In this document: positions 34,877 to 43,098 of the stretch, piece after piece | Layout of the letters: every line of letters begins with the position of its first letter | How positions within the stretch are numbered: the first letter of the stretch is position 1 | Assembly (NCBI RefSeq): GCF_900109665.1 | Contig: NZ_FOAO01000017.1 | Location: 1-64,000 of the forward strand | Source of the DNA: Blastococcus sp. DSM 46786 | Lineage (GTDB): Bacteria; Actinomycetota; Actinomycetes; Mycobacteriales; Geodermatophilaceae | DNA length: 64,000 nucleotides | Direction: 5' to 3' | Translations under genes and position numbers: made by a program | The notes under the pieces: model-generated | Databases searched by the model: none | The model's input: only the letters and a program-made list of their open reading frames with translations | What the model was told of the DNA's origin: nothing

Positions 34877-35284
34877 GTGGCACAGCAACACGCGTCCGGC
34901 AGCACGGCGTCCCTCCCCGTCGCGCCGCTCCCCAGCCGGGGGAGCGGTGAGGAGCGGCGGTGCGGCTGGTGCCGCCGGGTGCTCCCTCAGCAGGGTTCGG
35001 TCGGCCGGCCGCGGCTGTACTGCGGCCAGGCCTGCCGCCAGCGCGCCTACGAGCAGCGCTCCGCGACGGCGAAGGCCGGGCTGCCGGGCGACGTGGTGCT
35101 CGTCTCCCGGGCCGAGCTGGACGGCCTGCAGGACCGGCTCTACCAGTTGCGCTGCGCCCTCGAGGACGTGCAGACGCTGTTGCAGGAACGACCGACCAAG
35201 GCCGAGCTGGAGCGTTCGCTGGCTGACCTCGTCCGCTCGACGGGTCGGCTGGACCGGCTCTGGGTCACCGAACGCTCCAGCTGA
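34877..35284 (+). CDS. Small zinc-ribbon/coiled-coil protein
   Basis: 135 residues. RRCGWCRRVLP...GRPRLYCGQACRQRAYEQR is a compact CxxC...CxxxC zinc-ribbon-like motif ending in RQRAYExR, a pattern common in actinobacterial small proteins. The remainder (RAELDGLQDRLYQLRCALEDVQTLL...ELERSLADLVRS) is a helical, probably coiled-coil domain. GTG start at 34877, with TACCGT 8 nt upstream. Function unknown; nucleic-acid binding is plausible. Confidence 0.75.
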   Translation: MAQQHASGSTASLPVAPLPSRGSGEERRCGWCRRVLPQQGSVGRPRLYCGQACRQRAYEQRSATAKAGLPGDVVLVSRAELDGLQDRLYQLRCALEDVQTLLQERPTKAELERSLADLVRSTGRLDRLWVTERSS

Positions 35285-35293
35285 CCGGCCGGC

Positions 35294-35521
35294 TCAGTCC
35301 GGGTCCTGGGTGTCCTCGTCGGTGTTCTGGTCGACCTCCGGGTTGCTGTTGTCCGGCAGGTTCTCCCGGTCCGCGTCCTCCGGGTCCACCGTCTCGACGA
35401 CCTCGTCGGTGCTGCCGTCGTTCTGATCGTCCCCGGCCGCCTGGCAGCCGGTCATCGTGGCGCCTCCGCCGAACAGCGCCAGCGAGGTCAGCAGAGCGGC
35501 GAGCGGTCGTCGGGTTCTCAT
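35294..35521 (-). CDS. Small acidic lipoprotein
   Basis: 75 residues. An N-terminal signal (MRTRRPLAALLTSLALFGGG) ends in the lipobox MTGC, followed by an Asp/Glu/Asn-rich tail with no fold. It would be a lipid-anchored cell-surface peptide. TAGGCT lies 6 nt before the ATG on the - strand. Convergent with the zinc-ribbon gene (9-nt gap). Confidence 0.75.
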   Translation of the reverse strand: MRTRRPLAALLTSLALFGGGATMTGCQAAGDDQNDGSTDEVVETVDPEDADRENLPDNSNPEVDQNTDEDTQDPD

Positions 35522-35566
35522 GGAACGAGCCTACGAAGGCACCCAGGTAGCCGCCCGTCGAACGAC

Positions 35567-35615
35567 CCCACACCACCGTCGTTCCGTCACTGTGACGCAA
35601 CAACGGTGGTGTGGG
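35567..35615. repeat. 49-nt near-perfect palindrome upstream of the lipoprotein gene
   Basis: The 24-nt arms (35567-35590 and 35592-35615) are complementary at 22 positions around a single central T. The outer 13 nt (CCCACACCACCGT / ACGGTGGTGTGGG) pair perfectly. It lies 46 nt upstream of the lipoprotein ATG and about 340 nt from the dif-like site. It may be a regulator site or a cruciform/terminator. The rest of 35616-35953 shows no gene I can support. Confidence 0.8.
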
Positions 35616-35953
35616 CGAATGGGGGGAGCGGCGACCGGAACGGCTCCCAGGGCCTGGTGCACGCCGCGATGAGGGGCGCGAGCCGTCACGGGCGATCCGG
35701 CGAGGCTCGGCATCAAGATCAACTCATGGGGGAGTCGGCGACCGATCGAGACCGATCGACGTCCCGTGGATCCACACCGGCCCGGCGGCTACCGGTGTAA
35801 CTGATCAGGGATCGGCGAACCGCCGCGACGAAGCCCGGCGCCGCATGACGGCACCGGACGCGGACGGGACCCGCGGCAACGTGCGACCAGTACGCGCGCC
35901 GACCGGGGGGCGGTCCGGGCCAGCCGTGAACCCCTTCCGGCCGGCCCGTCCAT

Positions 35954-35981
35954 AACGCCGATAATCGACGTTATGTCAACT
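35954..35981 (+). other. dif-like XerCD recombination site (replication terminus)
   Basis: The 28 nt divide into an 11-nt XerC arm AACGCCGATAA, a 6-nt centre TCGACG and an 11-nt XerD arm TTATGTCAACT. The XerD arm matches E. coli dif (TTATGTTAAAT) at 9 of 11 positions and the XerC arm keeps the inner ATAA. The inner arms (GATAA / TTATG) and 6-nt spacing are as expected. The site lies in an AT-richer patch inside a gene-free stretch of about 560 nt. Core genes on both sides are mostly transcribed towards it. Confidence 0.75.
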
Positions 35982-36058
35982 AGTGACTGTCGAGTACCTC
36001 CTACCCGAGCACCGCCCGGGCGCGCGGCCACACCGGCACTCGCGAGCGTTGCCTCCCA

Positions 36059-36092
36059 GGAAACTCTGCCCTACTGTTTCCAGTATGGAAAC
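36059..36092 (+). promoter_or_regulatory. Promoter/operator of the membrane protein-wHTH pair
   Basis: TACTGT (36072-36077) lies 7 nt before the ATG at 36085. It overlaps the inverted repeat GTTTCCAGTATGGAAAC (36076-36092), whose right arm begins within the start codon. A further GGAAAC half-site is at 36059-36064. A repressor bound here would cover both -10 and start codon; the wHTH gene downstream is the natural candidate. Confidence 0.65.
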
Positions 36093-36528
36093 GTCAAGCG
36101 ATCGAACGCCGTCTCCCCAGGAGGCCCGGGACGCTCTCGCCCAGCTCGCGAGGGACGAGGACGCCGTCCGGTACCCGCCGATCCCGCGGTGGTTCTTCCT
36201 CGTGGGAGCCGCCGTCGTCGCGGGGGTCACCCTCGCGCAACTGCTGCCTCCGAGGACCGCCGGCATCGTGGTGCTCCCCCTGGTGGTGCTCATGGCCCTG
36301 CTCGCCCACCGCTACTGGTTCAACACCGACGGCGTCTCCGGCGCCTCGGTGAAGGTGGGCGACATGGCCGCGTACCTGACCGTCTTCCTGGGGACCTTCG
36401 GGATCGGCTGGCTGGTCGAGGCCACCACCGACGCCTGGTGGATCTGGTTCCCGTGCGCGGCGGTCACCGCGACCACCGTGCTCGTCACCGGCGAACGCTA
36501 CGTTCGCGAGTTCGGGCATGCCCGCTGA
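36085..36528 (+). CDS. Small integral membrane protein paired with a wHTH regulator
   Basis: 147 residues. A charged N-terminal 35 residues (SPQEARDALAQLARDEDAVRYPP) precede four hydrophobic segments: WFFLVGAAVVAGVTLAQ, AGIVVLPLVVLMALLAHRYW, AAYLTVFLGTFGIGWLV and WWIWFPCAAVTATTVLV. No known family recognised. ATG at 36085 from the leaderless promoter; the regulator gene overlaps its last 11 nt, so the two form an operon, probably self-regulated. Confidence 0.8.
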   Translation: METSSDRTPSPQEARDALAQLARDEDAVRYPPIPRWFFLVGAAVVAGVTLAQLLPPRTAGIVVLPLVVLMALLAHRYWFNTDGVSGASVKVGDMAAYLTVFLGTFGIGWLVEATTDAWWIWFPCAAVTATTVLVTGERYVREFGHAR

Positions 36529-36820
36529 CGCCCCCGCCTTCGACGAGATCGTCCACGCCCCTCACCGGCTGCGCATCTGCGCCATGCTCAGCGCCGCCCA
36601 GAAGGTCGAGTTCGGTGCACTGCAGGAGAAGCTCGGCCTCTCGAAGTCAGCGCTCAGCAAGCAGCTGTCCCAGCTCGTCGACGCCGGTTACGTCACACAG
36701 GAAAAGGGCGTCCGCGATGCCCGCAGCCGGCTCTGGCTCGCCCTGACCGCCGAGGGGAAGCATGCCTACCGTGGCCACGTGCGCGCGCTGCAGGAGATCG
36801 TCGCCGCCGACGGTGCCTGA
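36518..36820 (+). CDS. Winged-helix transcriptional regulator (MarR/ArsR-like)
   Basis: 100 residues, essentially only a wHTH domain: HAPHRLRICAMLSAAQKVEFGALQEKLGLSKSALSKQLSQLVDAGYVTQEKG, then wing and C-terminal dimer helix (ALTAEGKHAYRGHVRALQEIV). Resembles the stand-alone one-domain repressors that pair with a small membrane protein. It overlaps the upstream gene by 11 nt. Probable target is the palindrome at 36076-36092. Confidence 0.88.
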   Translation: MPADAPAFDEIVHAPHRLRICAMLSAAQKVEFGALQEKLGLSKSALSKQLSQLVDAGYVTQEKGVRDARSRLWLALTAEGKHAYRGHVRALQEIVAADGA

Positions 36821-36822
36821 CC

Positions 36823-37911
36823 TCAGGAGGCACGGTCGCTCACGGCCAACCCGAGCCAGCCGGCGAGGGCCTCGATCTCGGCACAGACCTCGTCCCTGGC
36901 CGAAGCGGTGAGCGGGACGTCCTCGTGGAGCTCGTTCACCACGAGCCGCCCGGCCGACCGGTCAGCGACCGCGTCCATCTTCCCGACGAGCTTGTCGTGG
37001 TGCAGCACCGGGAGGGCGAAGTAGCCCCAGCGTCGGCGGGCCTTCGGCTTGTACATCTCCAGCACGTACTCGAAGCCGAAGATCTCCTGTGTGCGCACGC
37101 GGTCGTGCACGAGGCGGTCGAACGGGGAGAGCAACGCGGTTCTGCCCAGGAACGGGCGGCCGAGGGCGTTGGGGTCGACCCGCCACGTGCCCGGGACCCC
37201 CTCGACCACCGCCGGCTCCCCCGTGTCCCCCACGTCCACCGGCTCGCCCGGCACCGAGGCGCCCTTCTCGCGCGCGATGCCCAGTGCCCGCAGGCGCCGT
37301 TCGGCGCGGATGCGCCGGGCCTCGTCCTCCGGGACGACCGGCATCCCGGGCGGGTAGACCCGGTCGGCGACGTCCCACAGGCGCTGCCGACCGCGCCGCC
37401 CCGCGATCGCGACCTCGCCGCGCATCATGAGGAACTCGAGCATCTGAGTGACATTGCGGTCGTGGGTCCAGCCCGTGGAGGCCCACGGCACCGAGCTCGT
37501 GTCGGGGATCTCGCGGGAGAGCAGCGGTCCCGACGAGCGCAGTCGCTCGACGACGTCGCGCCGGAACGACTCGTTGGCCCGGAGCCACTCACGCGGCGCC
37601 TCCCGACTGGGCCAGCGGGCCATGCCCGCCAGCAACAGCGCGATGTCCTCCATCGGCCGGACCAGCGCGTTGTGCTCCACCAGGCTGCGGTCCTCGAGTG
37701 CCCGGGTCAGCTGCTCCGGGTGGTGGCTGCTCCCGAGTCGGCTCCAGGCCACCAGATCGGCGCTGGGTGCGACGGCCGCTGTGGGGTCGACCTGGAGGAG
37801 CGTCAGTTGCCGGACGGTCGCCAGCAGGTTCTCCGGGCGGTGGCGGCCCAGCCATTGGGCGCGCACGGCGATCGCCCGCGCCTCGTCCCGGTCCAGCCTG
37901 TGCGCCGACAT
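36823..37911 (-). CDS. AlkZ/YcaQ-family winged-helix DNA glycosylase
   Basis: 362 residues. Tandem winged-helix architecture of the HTH_42 (YcaQ/AlkZ) family, with the catalytic QxD motif as LLQVDPTAAV near residue 40. Also typical are ALVRPMEDIALLLAGMARWP, TGWTHDRNVTQMLEFLMMRGEV and the C-terminal FALPVLHHDKLVGKMDAVADR. Such enzymes remove alkylated or crosslinked bases; exact specificity not predictable. - strand TACGGT lies 7 nt before the ATG (leaderless). Convergent with the wHTH gene, 2-nt gap. Confidence 0.88.
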   Translation of the reverse strand: MSAHRLDRDEARAIAVRAQWLGRHRPENLLATVRQLTLLQVDPTAAVAPSADLVAWSRLGSSHHPEQLTRALEDRSLVEHNALVRPMEDIALLLAGMARWPSREAPREWLRANESFRRDVVERLRSSGPLLSREIPDTSSVPWASTGWTHDRNVTQMLEFLMMRGEVAIAGRRGRQRLWDVADRVYPPGMPVVPEDEARRIRAERRLRALGIAREKGASVPGEPVDVGDTGEPAVVEGVPGTWRVDPNALGRPFLGRTALLSPFDRLVHDRVRTQEIFGFEYVLEMYKPKARRRWGYFALPVLHHDKLVGKMDAVADRSAGRLVVNELHEDVPLTASARDEVCAEIEALAGWLGLAVSDRAS

Positions 37912-37961
37912 CTGCCGAACCGTAGCGGCGGCGGCATGCGCACGGGGGCGATGATCGGACC

Positions 37962-38552
37962 ATGCACCGCACCTGGACCCACGTCGGCCGCTGCTGGACC
38001 AACGGCGAACCGTTCCTCGCCCTGGACGGCGATCTGCTCCCGGCCTGGCGGGGCATGAGCGAGCAGGCGTACGAGGCCCTGGTCCCCCAGCTGGGCTACC
38101 AGCTGACCGGCATCCCGCTGGACGGTGGCACCGCGGCGCTGGTGCTCACCGACCCCGAGGTCGGCGACGAGGGCTGGCTGGAGGTCTTCCGCGCCGACGA
38201 CGGCAGCATCGCCGTCGTCCAGGCGGCCGCCGACGACTACCGGACCGCGCTCGACACCGCGCTCGCGTTCCCCGCGACCGACGACCAGACCGGCGACGTC
38301 GTCGCCGTGCCCAGCGGCCGGTTCGCGTTCATCAGCGCGGCGCTCGACGGCACCGGGGAGGACGGCGCCTTCCTGCTGCCCGAGTCGCCCGGCCCGACGC
38401 CGCACTCCGCCGCACTCGAGGACGACACGGCCACCGACGCGAGCCCGCTGCTCGTCGTCGCCCCCGGGACCTTCCGCCTGTCGGTGCTGTGGCGCACGGA
38501 GCTGCACGAGGAGGCGGCGTTCGCCCGCTGGCTGTTCACCCCCGAGGGGTGA
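37962..38552 (+). CDS. Unknown soluble protein
   Basis: 196 residues, acidic, no signal or membrane segment, beta-rich (GTAALVLTDPEVGDEGWLEVFRADDGSIAVVQAA). Resembles SUKH/immunity-like or small enzyme-less domains only in general composition; no family recognised. ATG at 37962, divergent from the AlkZ-like gene. Ends just before a broken VOC gene. Confidence 0.7.
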   Translation: MHRTWTHVGRCWTNGEPFLALDGDLLPAWRGMSEQAYEALVPQLGYQLTGIPLDGGTAALVLTDPEVGDEGWLEVFRADDGSIAVVQAAADDYRTALDTALAFPATDDQTGDVVAVPSGRFAFISAALDGTGEDGAFLLPESPGPTPHSAALEDDTATDASPLLVVAPGTFRLSVLWRTELHEEAAFARWLFTPEG

Positions 38553-38597
38553 TCGCTCAGTTCCCCGGGCACGGGCCGTCCACCCTGCACCGGCCGG

Positions 38598-38762
38598 GTG
38601 CTGCCGAGCATCGAGGTGCCCGACGTCGACGTGGTCCTCCTCCGTGTCGCCACGCTCGTCGGTGCGGCCCCGCACGGGTCGAACGACATGCCGTGGGGCC
38701 AGCGCGTCGCGCACGTCACCGGTCCCGACGGCAACGCCGTGAACCTGACGCAGCAGCTGTGA
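38598..38762 (+). pseudogene. C-terminal fragment of a VOC/glyoxalase-family gene
   Basis: The frame ending at the TGA at 38760-38762 reads IEVPDVDVVLLRVATLVG...MPWGQRVAHVTGPDGNAVNLTQ, the last third of a vicinal-oxygen-chelate domain (the GPDGNxVxL strand with the metal-binding region). The upstream two thirds are missing; the preceding gene runs into the break point. A GTG at 38598 is possible but a 54-residue product would not fold as a VOC domain. Confidence 0.7.
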
Positions 38763-38835
38763 CGCAGCGGGTTCCCCAGCGACCGGCACGGGGTAGGCGT
38801 CCGCGGACCGTGCACCCGAGCCGCTGGAGGACTCC

Positions 38836-39030
38836 GTGACCGAGGCCCGTCCCGACACCGACGAGCAGCGCGAACCAGGTGGCACCCCCTCCCCCGGCCC
38901 CGCGAACCTCACCGACCGGCCGCTCACGCCGGGCACGGACGACGACGGCGCCGCGCAGGCGATCCCCGGCGCCTACGAGGCCGACGACGCGGAGCAGGAG
39001 CGGGGCAAGGCGGTCAAGCCGGGGAACTGA
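38836..39030 (+). CDS. Small disordered acidic protein
   Basis: 64 residues, rich in Asp, Glu, Pro, Gly (MTEARPDTDEQREPGG...YEADDAEQERGKAVKPGN), no hydrophobic segment. A GGAGGA ribosome binding site lies 6 nt before the GTG. Convergent with the LysE gene with a 4-nt gap. Unknown. Confidence 0.6.
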   Translation: MTEARPDTDEQREPGGTPSPGPANLTDRPLTPGTDDDGAAQAIPGAYEADDAEQERGKAVKPGN

Positions 39031-39034
39031 CAGC

Positions 39035-39676
39035 TCAGCGGCTGGAGACGGCGACCCGCAGCCCCAGTGCCACCAGCACCGTGCCGCTGGCCGCCTCCAA
39101 CCGCCGCCGGACCCGGGGACGGCGGAACCACGTGCCCGCCCTGGCCACCGCGGCGGCCAGGCCGAGGTAGAGCCCGGTCTCCACCGTGACCTGCAGCAGC
39201 GCGAGCAGGGCCGTCGTCGCGAACACCGGGCCGTCGGCGGGCACGAACTGCGGGTAGAACGCCAGCATGAAGACGGCGGCCTTCGGGTTCGCCAGCTGCA
39301 CGAGCAAGCCCTCGCCGAAGGCGGTCCACCAGCCCCGGCGGCCGGCCGCGCGCGCCGGCACCTCGGGTGGGAGCGCGGTCCTGTCCCGCCACGCCGCCCG
39401 CAGCGCCCGCCCACCCAGGTACAGCAGGACGGCGGCACCCACCACGCGCAGGACGAGGTAGGCCACCTCCGACGCCGCCACCAACGCCGCCAGACCGGCA
39501 CCGGCGGCCAGCGCCCAGACGTAGATCCCGAGCTCGAGCCCGAGGACGGTCGGCACGGAGGCGCGCCACCCGCGCAGAGCGGCTCGCCGGAAGACGAGCG
39601 CCATGGCGGGGCCGGGCGTGGCCGAGATCAGCAGCACCGCGAGCAGGAAGGCAGGCAGCGACACCAGCAGGTCCAC
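39035..39676 (-). CDS. LysE/RhtB-family amino-acid exporter
   Basis: 213 residues, about six membrane spans. SATPGPAMALVFRRAALRGWRASVPTVLGLELG is the family's N-terminal signature; GEGLLVQLANPKAAVFMLAFYPQFV matches the conserved LNPK block. Exports amino acids or related small molecules. GTG start. Confidence 0.93.
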   Translation of the reverse strand: MDLLVSLPAFLLAVLLISATPGPAMALVFRRAALRGWRASVPTVLGLELGIYVWALAAGAGLAALVAASEVAYLVLRVVGAAVLLYLGGRALRAAWRDRTALPPEVPARAAGRRGWWTAFGEGLLVQLANPKAAVFMLAFYPQFVPADGPVFATTALLALLQVTVETGLYLGLAAAVARAGTWFRRPRVRRRLEAASGTVLVALGLRVAVSSR

Positions 39677-39874
39677 GCCGCGATGGTGGCAGCGCGCCGG
39701 TCAGGACGTCGATGTGATTCCGCCGGGCACCCGGGTGGTGCGGTGGGTCAGCGGTCCCGCCGGCGCCGGCCCTGCAGCCACCACTGCCGCCTGCTTCCAC
39801 GGTGTGAGCCCTGCCTCGGCCGACACCCCGGCCGCTCCCCGTCACTGCCAGGTCCGTGCGGTTGACTGCCGGGC

Positions 39875-40591
39875 GTGGAGGTCCTCGGCCGCTTCTGGGC
39901 CCGCGTGACGGCGACGGTGCCGGACCTCCCGCCGGCGGCGCTGCTCGGCACCGCCGCCGTCGCCGCGCTGGTGGTCCTCTCCCCCGCGCTGTGGCGGCCG
40001 GCCCGCAACGTGGTGACGATCGCCCACGAGGGCGCGCACGGGCTCGTGGCGCTGGCGGCCGGGCGGCGGCTCTCCGGCATCCGGCTGCACTCGGACACCT
40101 CGGGCCTGACCGTCTCCGCCGGACGCCCGACGGGGCTCGGCATGGTGCTCACGTGCGCCGCGGGCTACACCGGTCCCGCGCTCTTCGGGCTCGGCGCGGC
40201 TGCCCTGCTCGCCGCCGGGCACGCCGTCGGGCTGCTCTGGGTGCTGCTGCTGCTCCTCGCGCTGCTGCTGGTGCAGATCCGCAACTGGTACGGGCTGTGG
40301 TCGGTGCTCGTCACCGGCGCCGTCGTCTTCGCCGCGACCTGGTGGTTCCCGCCGATCGGCCAGGCTGTCTTCGCCGCGGTCGCCACCTGGTTCCTGCTCC
40401 TGGCCGCGCCGCGCGCCGTGCTCGAGCTGCAGCGCGCCCGCCGGCGGCGGGGTGCCCGGGACTCCGACGCCGACCAGCTGGCCCGGCTCACCCCGTTCCC
40501 CGCCCTGTTCTGGGTGGGTGTCTTCCTGGTCGTCGACGTCGGTGCTTTGGTCCTGGGGGCGACGTTTTTGTTCGACGCCACCACCAATTGA
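39875..40591 (+). CDS. M50-family (S2P-like) membrane metallopeptidase
   Basis: 238 residues with GTG start and about 6-7 membrane spans. VTIAHEGAHGLVALAAGRRLSGIRLH contains the HExxH zinc motif inside a membrane helix, as in actinobacterial M50B-like proteins. The C-terminal third has VDVGALVLGATFLFD; the second M50 ligand block (LDxxPG) is not obvious. Intramembrane protease or inactive homologue. Confidence 0.85.
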   Translation: MEVLGRFWARVTATVPDLPPAALLGTAAVAALVVLSPALWRPARNVVTIAHEGAHGLVALAAGRRLSGIRLHSDTSGLTVSAGRPTGLGMVLTCAAGYTGPALFGLGAAALLAAGHAVGLLWVLLLLLALLLVQIRNWYGLWSVLVTGAVVFAATWWFPPIGQAVFAAVATWFLLLAAPRAVLELQRARRRRGARDSDADQLARLTPFPALFWVGVFLVVDVGALVLGATFLFDATTN

Positions 40592-40601
40592 GTTGCCTCA
40601 A

Positions 40602-40621
40602 TGTTAGGGATAACGGTAGTA
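40602..40621 (+). promoter_or_regulatory. Second copy of the 20-bp TGTTrGGGATAACGGTAGTA motif
   Basis: TGTTAGGGATAACGGTAGTA is identical to the - strand of 22960-22979 except for one base. It lies in the convergent gap (40592-40737) between the M50-like and GH65 genes, in an AT-rich patch (40565-40625). No gene starts downstream on the + strand, so its role is unclear; the shared core includes a TAGTAy -10-like hexamer. Confidence 0.45.
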
Positions 40622-40737
40622 CAGAAGGGCCGGTGCGCCGGGCGCGACGCGGCCCGGACCCGGTGGGCAGGATCCCGACCGCACAGGGGCCGGGTCGCGG
40701 GGCTCGCCCACCGGCCGGCGGGGAGTGGGCGTGGCGT

Positions 40738-43098
40738 TCAGCCGCGGGAGCGCCGCCGCGGCTCCCGCCCGTGCGGCTGGTGCACCGGGGCGACGTCGGG
40801 GGGCGGCGGCAGCTCGAGCACCACGTCGTCGTGGTCGATGCGCACCTGCCGGCCGTGGTGCCGGATGTCCAGCGGATCGCCGTCCACCAGGCGGTAGGTT
40901 GCCCGGTCCCGCTCCACGGTGACGGTGAGCTTGCGGCCGCGGTACACCACCCGGAAGCGCAGCCGGCTGATCCGTCGGGGCAGGCGCGGCGCGAAGGTGA
41001 GTTCGCCGCCGTGGTCGCGCAGCCCCCCGAAGCCGGCGACGGCGACGGTCCACCCACCGGCCAGCGAGGCGATGTGCAGGCCGTGGCCGGAGTTGTGGTG
41101 CAGGTTCTGGATGTCCGTGAGCGCCGCCTCGGCCCAGTACTGGTGGGCGAGCTCGAGGTGACCGGTCTCGGCGGCGACGACCGCCTGCTGGATCGCCGAG
41201 AGCGAGGAGTCGCGGGTGGTGCGCTGCTCGTAGTAGGCGAAGTCGGCGATCTTCTCCTCGAGGGTGAACGCGTCACCCCGCAGGTGCAGGGCCATCACCA
41301 GGTCCGCCTGCTTGACCACCTGCTTCCGGTACAGGTCGAAGTAGGGGTAGTGCAGCAGCAGCGGGTAGCGCTCGTCGGGTGTCGCCGCGAAGTCCCAGTC
41401 CTCGTGGTGGGTGAAACCGTCGGACTGCATGTGCACCCCGTGCCGGGTGTCGTAGGGCACCGCCATCAGCGACGCCGCCCGCAGCCACTCCTCCACCTCC
41501 TCGTCGGTCACCGCGAGCCGCCCGGCCACCAGGGGCTGCCGGGCCACCGCGGCGGCGGCCTCGCGGAGGTTCCGCTGCGCCATGAGGTTCGTGTACACGT
41601 TGTTGTCCACCACGGCCGTGTACTCGTCCGGCCCGGTCACGCCGTCGATCCGGAAACCGTGCTCGGCGTCGAAGTGCCCCAGCGACGCCCACAACCGGGC
41701 GGTCTCGATCAGCAGCTCGGCCCCGTAGTCGCGGTCGAAGGCGTCGTCCAGGGTGGCGTCGAAGTAGCGGACGACGGCGTCGGCGATGTCGGCGTTGATG
41801 TGGAAGGCCGCGGTGCCCGCCGGCCAGTAGCCCGAGGTCTCCTCCCCCCGGATCGTCCGCCAGGGGAACGCGGCCCCGCGCAGGCCGAGCACGTGGGCCC
41901 GCTCCCGGGCCAGCCCGAGCGTGGTGTGCCGCCAGATGAGCGCGTCCCGCGCGGCGTGCGGCGCGGTGTAGGTGAGCACCGGCAGCACGTAGGTCTCGGT
42001 GTCCCAGAAGGTGTGCCCGTCGTAGCCCGGGCCGGTCAGCCCCTTGGCCGGGATGGCCTGCCGCTCGGCGCGGAGCCCGGCCTGCAGGACGTGGAACATG
42101 CCGACCCGGACGGCCTGCTGCAGCTCGTCGTCCCCCTGGATCTCGACGTCGGCCTCGTCCCAGTGCTGGGCCAGCAGCTCCCGCTGCTCGCGCAGCAGGC
42201 GCTCGAAGCCGGCGAGCTTGGCCGTCGCCAGCGCCGCCTCCACCTGGTCGCGGAGCGCCGGGCTGGAGCGCCGCGACGACCAGCCGTAGGCGAGGAACTT
42301 GATGATCTTCAGCGACCCGCCGGGCGGGATGCGCGCTGCCAGGGTGTACCGGGCCAGGTCACCCGCGGCTTCGATGTCCTCGGTGGAGCTGTCGGGGATG
42401 TCGATGACGTGGTCCATGCCGGCCGCCAGGCGCAGCCGGCTGCGCTTCGTGCGGTGCACCAGCACCGCGCGCCGACCGCGACCGGCGGCGAGCTCGCACT
42501 CCAGCGGACGGGCCAGCGCGGCGGCGCCGCGCGGGTCGCGGTCGCCGTCGGGGGCGCCGTCCTCGTTGGCCAGCAGGTCGGACTGGAGGGCGACGTAGAG
42601 GTCGCCGAGGTCGTCGGTGACCTCCACCTGGTACTCGATCGCGGCGATCGACCGCCGCGCCAGCGACACCAGGCGCGTGCTGGTCACCCGCACGGTCCGG
42701 CCGCTGGGCGAACGCCACTCGGTCGACCGGCGGAGGACGCCGGCGCGCAGGTCCAGGGAGCGCCGGTGGTCGATGATCTCGCCGTAGTTGAGGTCCAGCG
42801 GCGAATCCCGCACCAGGAGCCGGATCAGCTTGCCGTCGGTCACGTTGACGACGGTCTGCCCCATCTCGGGGAACCCGTAGCCGGCCTCGGCGTAGGGCAG
42901 CGGCCGCTCCTCGAAGAAGCCGTTGAGGTACGTGCCGGGGATGACGACCGGTTCGCCCTCCTCCAGCGAGCCGCGCATGCCCAGGTGCCCGTTGGCAAGG
43001 GCGAACACCGACTCGTGCACGCCGAGGCTGTCGTGGTCCAGCCCGACCTCGGTGAGCGCCCAGGGCTCGACCGGGAAGATCGCCCGCCCCTCCGTCAC
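40738..43098 (-). CDS. GH65 family glycoside phosphorylase
   Basis: 786 residues with an N-terminal beta-sandwich, (alpha/alpha)6 catalytic barrel and C-terminal beta domains. Seen are [29 protein letters not shown] near the start, [12 protein letters not shown], and [19 protein letters not shown] containing the catalytic Glu. KQADLVMAL is the phosphate-binding region, which argues for phosphorolysis rather than hydrolysis. Substrate likely an alpha-glucoside (maltose, trehalose, kojibiose or nigerose), yielding beta-glucose-1-phosphate. It overlaps the phosphomutase gene by 4 nt, which would convert that product to glucose-6-phosphate. Confidence 0.94.
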   Translation of the reverse strand: MTEGRAIFPVEPWALTEVGLDHDSLGVHESVFALANGHLGMRGSLEEGEPVVIPGTYLNGFFEERPLPYAEAGYGFPEMGQTVVNVTDGKLIRLLVRDSPLDLNYGEIIDHRRSLDLRAGVLRRSTEWRSPSGRTVRVTSTRLVSLARRSIAAIEYQVEVTDDLGDLYVALQSDLLANEDGAPDGDRDPRGAAALARPLECELAAGRGRRAVLVHRTKRSRLRLAAGMDHVIDIPDSSTEDIEAAGDLARYTLAARIPPGGSLKIIKFLAYGWSSRRSSPALRDQVEAALATAKLAGFERLLREQRELLAQHWDEADVEIQGDDELQQAVRVGMFHVLQAGLRAERQAIPAKGLTGPGYDGHTFWDTETYVLPVLTYTAPHAARDALIWRHTTLGLARERAHVLGLRGAAFPWRTIRGEETSGYWPAGTAAFHINADIADAVVRYFDATLDDAFDRDYGAELLIETARLWASLGHFDAEHGFRIDGVTGPDEYTAVVDNNVYTNLMAQRNLREAAAAVARQPLVAGRLAVTDEEVEEWLRAASLMAVPYDTRHGVHMQSDGFTHHEDWDFAATPDERYPLLLHYPYFDLYRKQVVKQADLVMALHLRGDAFTLEEKIADFAYYEQRTTRDSSLSAIQQAVVAAETGHLELAHQYWAEAALTDIQNLHHNSGHGLHIASLAGGWTVAVAGFGGLRDHGGELTFAPRLPRRISRLRFRVVYRGRKLTVTVERDRATYRLVDGDPLDIRHHGRQVRIDHDDVVLELPPPPDVAPVHQPHGREPRRRSRG

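Noticed and set aside
40606-40616. TAGGGATAAC resembles the start of the I-SceI recognition site
   Set aside because: Only the first ten bases agree and the rest differs; no such nuclease is present, so it is treated as chance.
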